8,625 bases of DNA, taken from assembly GCA_004298915.1 (NCBI GenBank), contig SCTE01000126.1, positions 1 to 8,625 on the forward strand, written 5' to 3'. The notes beneath the pieces are model-generated. The model ran no database searches and was not told the DNA's origin. It saw only the letters and a list, made by a program, of their open reading frames with translations. Shown here in pieces: positions 6,106 through 8,625 of the stretch. Each line of letters starts with the position of its first letter. The stretch's first letter is position 1. A program made the position numbers and the translations under genes. Origin of the DNA: Chloroflexota bacterium (lineage in GTDB: Bacteria; Chloroflexota; Limnocylindria; Limnocylindrales; CSP1-4).

Positions 6106-8625
6106 TCGCTCCGGCCGGCCCGGGCCCGCACCGACGTCTCGATCGCCGCGACCGCCGCCGGCACGCCGGCGAGGTTCGTCCCGCGGCCCTGGGCCATCTC
6201 GGCCTTGCCCCCACCCCGGCCGTCGATCGCGGGCATCGCCTCGCGGACCAGGTCGCCGGCACCGAACCCACGCGCCACGAGGTCGTCCGAGACGCTCACG
6301 AAGACCTGGGGCTCGTCGGCTTCGAGGGCGAGCGCGATGACGCCGCTCGGCAGCAGGCCGCGCAGGTCCTTGGCGACGGCCTTCATGGCATCGAGGGACT
6401 CCCAGGATCCCGACGCGATGACGGCCCTGACGCCGGAGCCGAGATCGGCGGCGCGGCCCACGAGATCCGCGGCCCGCGCGGCACCGCCTCCGGCCGCACC
6501 GCCGGCCTTCATGCGTCGCTTCGTATCCCGGAGCTCATCCTGGAGGCCGGCGATCTTGCTGGCCACGGCCTCCCCGGTCTGCGCCCCGACCGCCGCCATG
6601 GCCGCCTCGAGGGCATCGGATCGAGCCCGGAGGTAGGCATCAGCGCCGGCGCCGGTGAGCGCCTCGATCCGCCGCATCCCCGAGCCGATGCTCCGATCGG
6701 ACGTGATCACGAAGCCGCCGATCTGCCCCGAGGCCCGGCAGTGCGTGCCGCCGCACAGCTCGAAGCTGTAGTCCTGGACCCGGATGGTCCGGACGGTCTC
6801 GCCGTACTTCTCGTCGAAGAAGGCATCAGCGCCCGCATCGATCGCCTCCTGCATGCCCATGAACGCGATGGAGACGGGTCGATCCTCGCGGATGATGCGA
6901 CGGACCTCGTCCTCGATGGCCCGGCGCTCGTCGTCGGTCAGGGCCCGGTCTGCGGGGTAGTCGAAGCGCAGGTAATCCGGCGTGACCAGCGAGCCGGCCT
7001 GGCGCGCGCGATCGCCGACGACGTTGCGCAGCGCTCGATGGACCAGATGCGTGCCGGTGTGATTGCGCATCGTGTGGGCACGACGGTCCGCGTCGACCTC
7101 CGCGACGACGAGGTCCCCGACGGCGATCCGCCCGCGCAGCGAGCCGCGATGGACGACCAGGCCGGCGACCGGCTTCTGGGTGTCCTCGACCTCGAACAGG
7201 ACCGCCCCGTCGGCGCCTCGGAGGACGCCCTGGTCGCCCACCTGGCCTCCGCCCTCGGCATAGAACGGCGTCCGGTCGAGGACGATCTCGGCCGCAGCCG
7301 AGGCCTCGGTCCTGAGCTCCTGGTCGCCCTTTGCCTCGAGCGTTTCGTATTCGATGCCATCGCGAACGATGGCGAGAACCCGCGCGCCCTCGACGTTCGT
7401 GGTCTCGTAGCCGACGAAGGTCGTGTCACCGGCGTTTGTGACCACGGTCGCGTCATATGCGCGGCCGATACCAGTTGCGTGACCGGCCCGAGCCTGGATC
7501 GACTGGTAGAGCGAGGCGAGCTCGGCATGCCGGGCGAGCTCCGCCTTCTTGCCCGATCGCGAGCGATCCCGCTGCTCGGCGAGCGCGGCATCGAACCCGG
7601 CCCGATCCACGCCGACCCCGTACTCGGCCGCGAGCTCGATCGTCAGGTCGATCGGGAACCCGAACGTGTCGTGGAGCTTGAACGCGACCTCGCCGGGGAT
7701 CTGCGGCGCGTCGGCCGGTAGGTCCTCCGCGCGAAGCCCGATGGTCCGCTCGTTCGAGGTCAACGGGATCAGGGCATCCTCGAGGATGACCGTGCCGGCC
7801 GAGAGCGTCCGGATGAACTGGTTCTCCTCGCGGACGATCGAGCCGAGAACCTCGTCCCGATGCTCGGCCAGGTGCGGATACGCCTCGGCCATCGTGTCGA
7901 TGACGACCCGCGCGGTCTCGGCCATGAACGGTTCCGTGCGGCCCAGGAGCCGGCCGTGCCGGATCGCCCGGCGCAGGATCCGGCGAAGCACGTAGCCGCG
8001 GCCCTCGTTCGACGGCAGGACGCCATCCGCGATCAGGAACGTCGCGGCGCGCGAGTGATCGGCGATGACCTGGTAACTGAAGCGCTCCGCCTCGAACGCG
8101 TCCGGATCGTGGCCGAGGAGCTCGCGGAGACGCTCGTGGATCGGCGTGAAAAGGTCCGTGTCGTAGTTCGACGGGACCCCCTGGACGACGCTCGCCAGGC
8201 GCTCGAGGCCCATCCCGGTATCCACCCCGGGCGCCGGCAGCGGCGTCAGGCTCCGATCGGGATGAAGCTCGTACTGCATGAACACGAGGTTCCAGATCTC
8301 GAGCCAGCGCGGGCAATGTTCCGAGTGGTCGGGCGTGCAGAAATCGCCCTCGCTGAATTCGATCCCGCGGTCGAAGTGGATCTCGGAACACGGCCCGCTC
8401 GGCCCGATGTCGGCCATCCGCCACCAGTTCTTCTCGTCGCCGTTCGGGAAATCCCCCCAGCGCGCGATCCGCTCCGCGGGCAGGCCGATTTCGTCGTGCC
8501 AGATCCGATACGCGTCGTCATCGGTCGAATAGACGGTCGCCGCGAGGCGGTCGCCCGGGATCCCCATGTCCCGGGTCAGGAATTCCCAGGCCCAGCGGAT
8601 GGCGTCGGGCTTGAAGTAGTCCCCG
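6102..8625 (-). CDS. alaS: Alanyl-tRNA synthetase, N-terminal part cut off by window edge
   Basis: AlaRS charges tRNA-Ala with alanine and removes mischarged Ser or Gly. There are 840 residues in the window. The first complete codons read GDYFKPDAIRWAWEFL, the tail of class II motif 2, so roughly 85 residues are missing. An internal ATG at 8567 is not the true start. Motif 3 appears as GMGLERLASVVQG (about 8178-8216). The tRNA-recognition helices include SNEGRGYVLRRILRRAIRHG and, further on, KLHDTFGFPIDLT. The editing domain has AEGGGQVGDQG, then the zinc ligands HTGTH (7047-7061) and CGGTH (6741-6755), all intact. The C-terminal DHHA1-type domain ends with GRGGGKAEMAQGRG. Together with the missing part the length would be about 925, somewhat over the 876 of E. 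coli. The stop overlaps the start of the next gene (ATGA). The promoter would be upstream, outside the window. One odd feature is a Cys/His cluster near 8313-8339, described in the findings. Confidence 0.98.
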   Translation of the reverse strand, partial: GDYFKPDAIRWAWEFLTRDMGIPGDRLAATVYSTDDDAYRIWHDEIGLPAERIARWGDFPNGDEKNWWRMADIGPSGPCSEIHFDRGIEFSEGDFCTPDHSEHCPRWLEIWNLVFMQYELHPDRSLTPLPAPGVDTGMGLERLASVVQGVPSNYDTDLFTPIHERLRELLGHDPDAFEAERFSYQVIADHSRAATFLIADGVLPSNEGRGYVLRRILRRAIRHGRLLGRTEPFMAETARVVIDTMAEAYPHLAEHRDEVLGSIVREENQFIRTLSAGTVILEDALIPLTSNERTIGLRAEDLPADAPQIPGEVAFKLHDTFGFPIDLTIELAAEYGVGVDRAGFDAALAEQRDRSRSGKKAELARHAELASLYQSIQARAGHATGIGRAYDATVVTNAGDTTFVGYETTNVEGARVLAIVRDGIEYETLEAKGDQELRTEASAAAEIVLDRTPFYAEGGGQVGDQGVLRGADGAVLFEVEDTQKPVAGLVVHRGSLRGRIAVGDLVVAEVDADRRAHTMRNHTGTHLVHRALRNVVGDRARQAGSLVTPDYLRFDYPADRALTDDERRAIEDEVRRIIREDRPVSIAFMGMQEAIDAGADAFFDEKYGETVRTIRVQDYSFELCGGTHCRASGQIGGFVITSDRSIGSGMRRIEALTGAGADAYLRARSDALEAAMAAVGAQTGEAVASKIAGLQDELRDTKRRMKAGGAAGGGAARAADLVGRAADLGSGVRAVIASGSWESLDAMKAVAKDLRGLLPSGVIALALEADEPQVFVSVSDDLVARGFGAGDLVREAMPAIDGRGGGKAEMAQGRGTNLAGVPAAVAAIETSVRARAGRSE

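Larger units (their letters stand above)
1..8625 (-). other. Probable single operon of seven tightly packed genes
   Basis: All seven genes point the same way. The junctions, in transcription order, are: ATGA at 6105-6102, a 5-base gap at 5520-5516, TGATG around 4250, GTGA at 2526-2523, ATGA at 2008-2005 and GTGA at 635-632. Almost nothing in the window is non-coding. No hairpin followed by a T-run was seen on the coding strand between genes, and there is no room for a conventional internal promoter outside coding sequence. Ribosome-binding sites before the downstream genes are poor, which fits coupled re-initiation. The operon continues past both edges, so its promoter and terminator are not visible. 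Co-transcription is inferred from spacing, not measured. Confidence 0.75.

Noticed and set aside
6117..6126. Perfect 10-base palindrome GGCCCGGGCC near the alaS stop, as a terminator or operator
   Set aside because: It lies within the last codons of alaS, has no loop or T-run, and palindromes of G and C are frequent at this base composition.

Overview
This is a high-GC bacterial chromosomal window in which every supported gene lies on the minus strand. The genes run from the right edge to the left edge with almost no non-coding DNA. The order in the direction of transcription is: alaS (5' end cut off by the right edge), a six-helix membrane protein of unknown function, an FtsA/PilM-like actin-fold ATPase, a single-pass protein with a baseplate-J/gp47-like extracytoplasmic region, ruvX (yqgF), mltG, and a Xaa-Pro peptidase (3' end cut off by the left edge). 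Gene order, the composition (very GC-rich, with strong G/C bias at codon third positions) and the baseplate-J-like protein suggest an uncultivated Chloroflexota lineage, perhaps Limnocylindria-like. This placement is inference from memory of similar loci, not a computed result.

The layout looks like one operon. Four of the six gene junctions are 4-base overlaps (ATGA or GTGA), one is a 1-base TGATG overlap, and one has a 5-base gap. These junctions fix the starts of the downstream genes. Shine-Dalgarno sequences before these starts are weak or absent, so translational coupling is likely. No promoter, terminator, RNA gene, insertion sequence, CRISPR array or repeat array was seen. No stretch longer than a few bases lacks a gene.

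Functionally the operon mixes translation (AlaRS, RuvX for pre-16S rRNA maturation), peptidoglycan synthesis control (MltG) and peptide turnover (Xaa-Pro peptidase) with a three-gene block of unknown role at 2523-6105. In that block an FtsA/PilM-like ATPase with amphipathic-looking ends lies directly before a single-pass protein with a cytoplasmic alpha/beta domain and a large external region. A polytopic membrane protein precedes both. This arrangement resembles cytoplasmic actin-fold plus bitopic partner modules such as PilM-PilN or FtsA with divisome proteins. It is the best candidate here for an uncharacterised envelope or division-linked complex.
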